DNA of 64,000 bases from Schlegelella_A sp965246805 (GTDB taxonomy: Bacteria > Pseudomonadota > Gammaproteobacteria > Burkholderiales > Burkholderiaceae_C): assembly GCA_965246805.1 (NCBI GenBank), contig CBDFFO010000010.1, forward strand, positions 62,001 to 126,000, in the 5' to 3' direction. Positions within the stretch are counted from its first letter, which is position 1. Every line of letters begins with the position of its first letter. Below are positions 63,958-64,000 of this stretch, one piece after another. The notes under the pieces were generated by a model that made no database searches, was not told the DNA's origin, and worked only from the letters and a program-made list of their open reading frames with translations. A program made the translations under genes and the position numbers.

Positions 63958-64000
63958 GACGAAGTCTCCAGGACGCGTGTGGGCCGCGACTCGGAGCGAT

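Overview
This window is a gene-dense, high-GC stretch (intergenic gaps mostly under 200 bp) from a Betaproteobacterium, most likely order Burkholderiales. The grounds are the gene content: ribF-ileS-lspA, an aceA/aceK pair, YajQ, YaeQ, a DUF924 protein, TctA/TctB transporter genes, a GspE/PulE-type ATPase and PEP-CTERM proteins. I saw no rRNA, tRNA, CRISPR array, insertion sequence, phage or plasmid genes. The window reads as ordinary chromosome with a few accessory islands. No intergenic stretch exceeds about 300 bp.

Layout. 1-5847: the start of a MoxR ATPase gene and a PDZ-less HtrA-like protease (minus strand), then a translationally coupled chain tatD / deoxyinosine glycosylase / spermidine-synthase-like / GspE-like ATPase. 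5980-9983: TctB-TctA transporter pair without TctC, closed by a strong terminator, then an EamA transporter and a divergent short-chain dehydrogenase. 9988-18069: small proteins, a quinone oxidoreductase, the ribF-ileS-lspA operon and isocitrate lyase. 18112-24438: AceK, a small membrane protein, an RlmN-family radical SAM paralog, two PEP-CTERM proteins and a pseudouridine synthase. 24435-31286: P1 peptidase, two acyl-CoA dehydrogenases, a secreted protein with a decayed partial copy beside it, a retropepsin-like protease and YajQ. 31333-38850: murB with a coupled glycine-rich membrane protein, argG, a Ser/Thr kinase and an acyl-CoA synthetase.

38861-48703 is the main accessory island: a DUF3943 outer-membrane-like protein, then a sugar or sugar-acid locus. 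Two dehydrogenases (one DenD-like) run leftward. An ABC importer (ATPase, Tat-exported binding protein, two permeases) and an IlvD/Edd dehydratase run rightward. The binding-protein gene carries an in-frame TGA where the family normally has Trp, so the importer may be recently inactivated or the base may be an error. An 86-bp palindromic extragenic repeat sits between the binding protein and the first permease.

48700-64000: prolyl oligopeptidase, DUF924 protein, YaeQ, small proteins, glutathione reductase, an M3 oligopeptidase, a five-module hybrid sensor kinase with a tetranucleotide repeat at its start codon, a cold-shock protein with a clear terminator, an overlapping cupin / flavin oxidoreductase / 2OG-dioxygenase cassette and a Tim44-like protein.

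No wholly new multi-gene system is obvious. The strongest leads are the interrupted binding-protein gene, the unassigned IlvD/Edd sugar-acid locus, the RlmN/Cfr-family paralog, the duplicated C-terminal module around 28.1-28.5 kb and the cupin/LLM/dioxygenase cassette.
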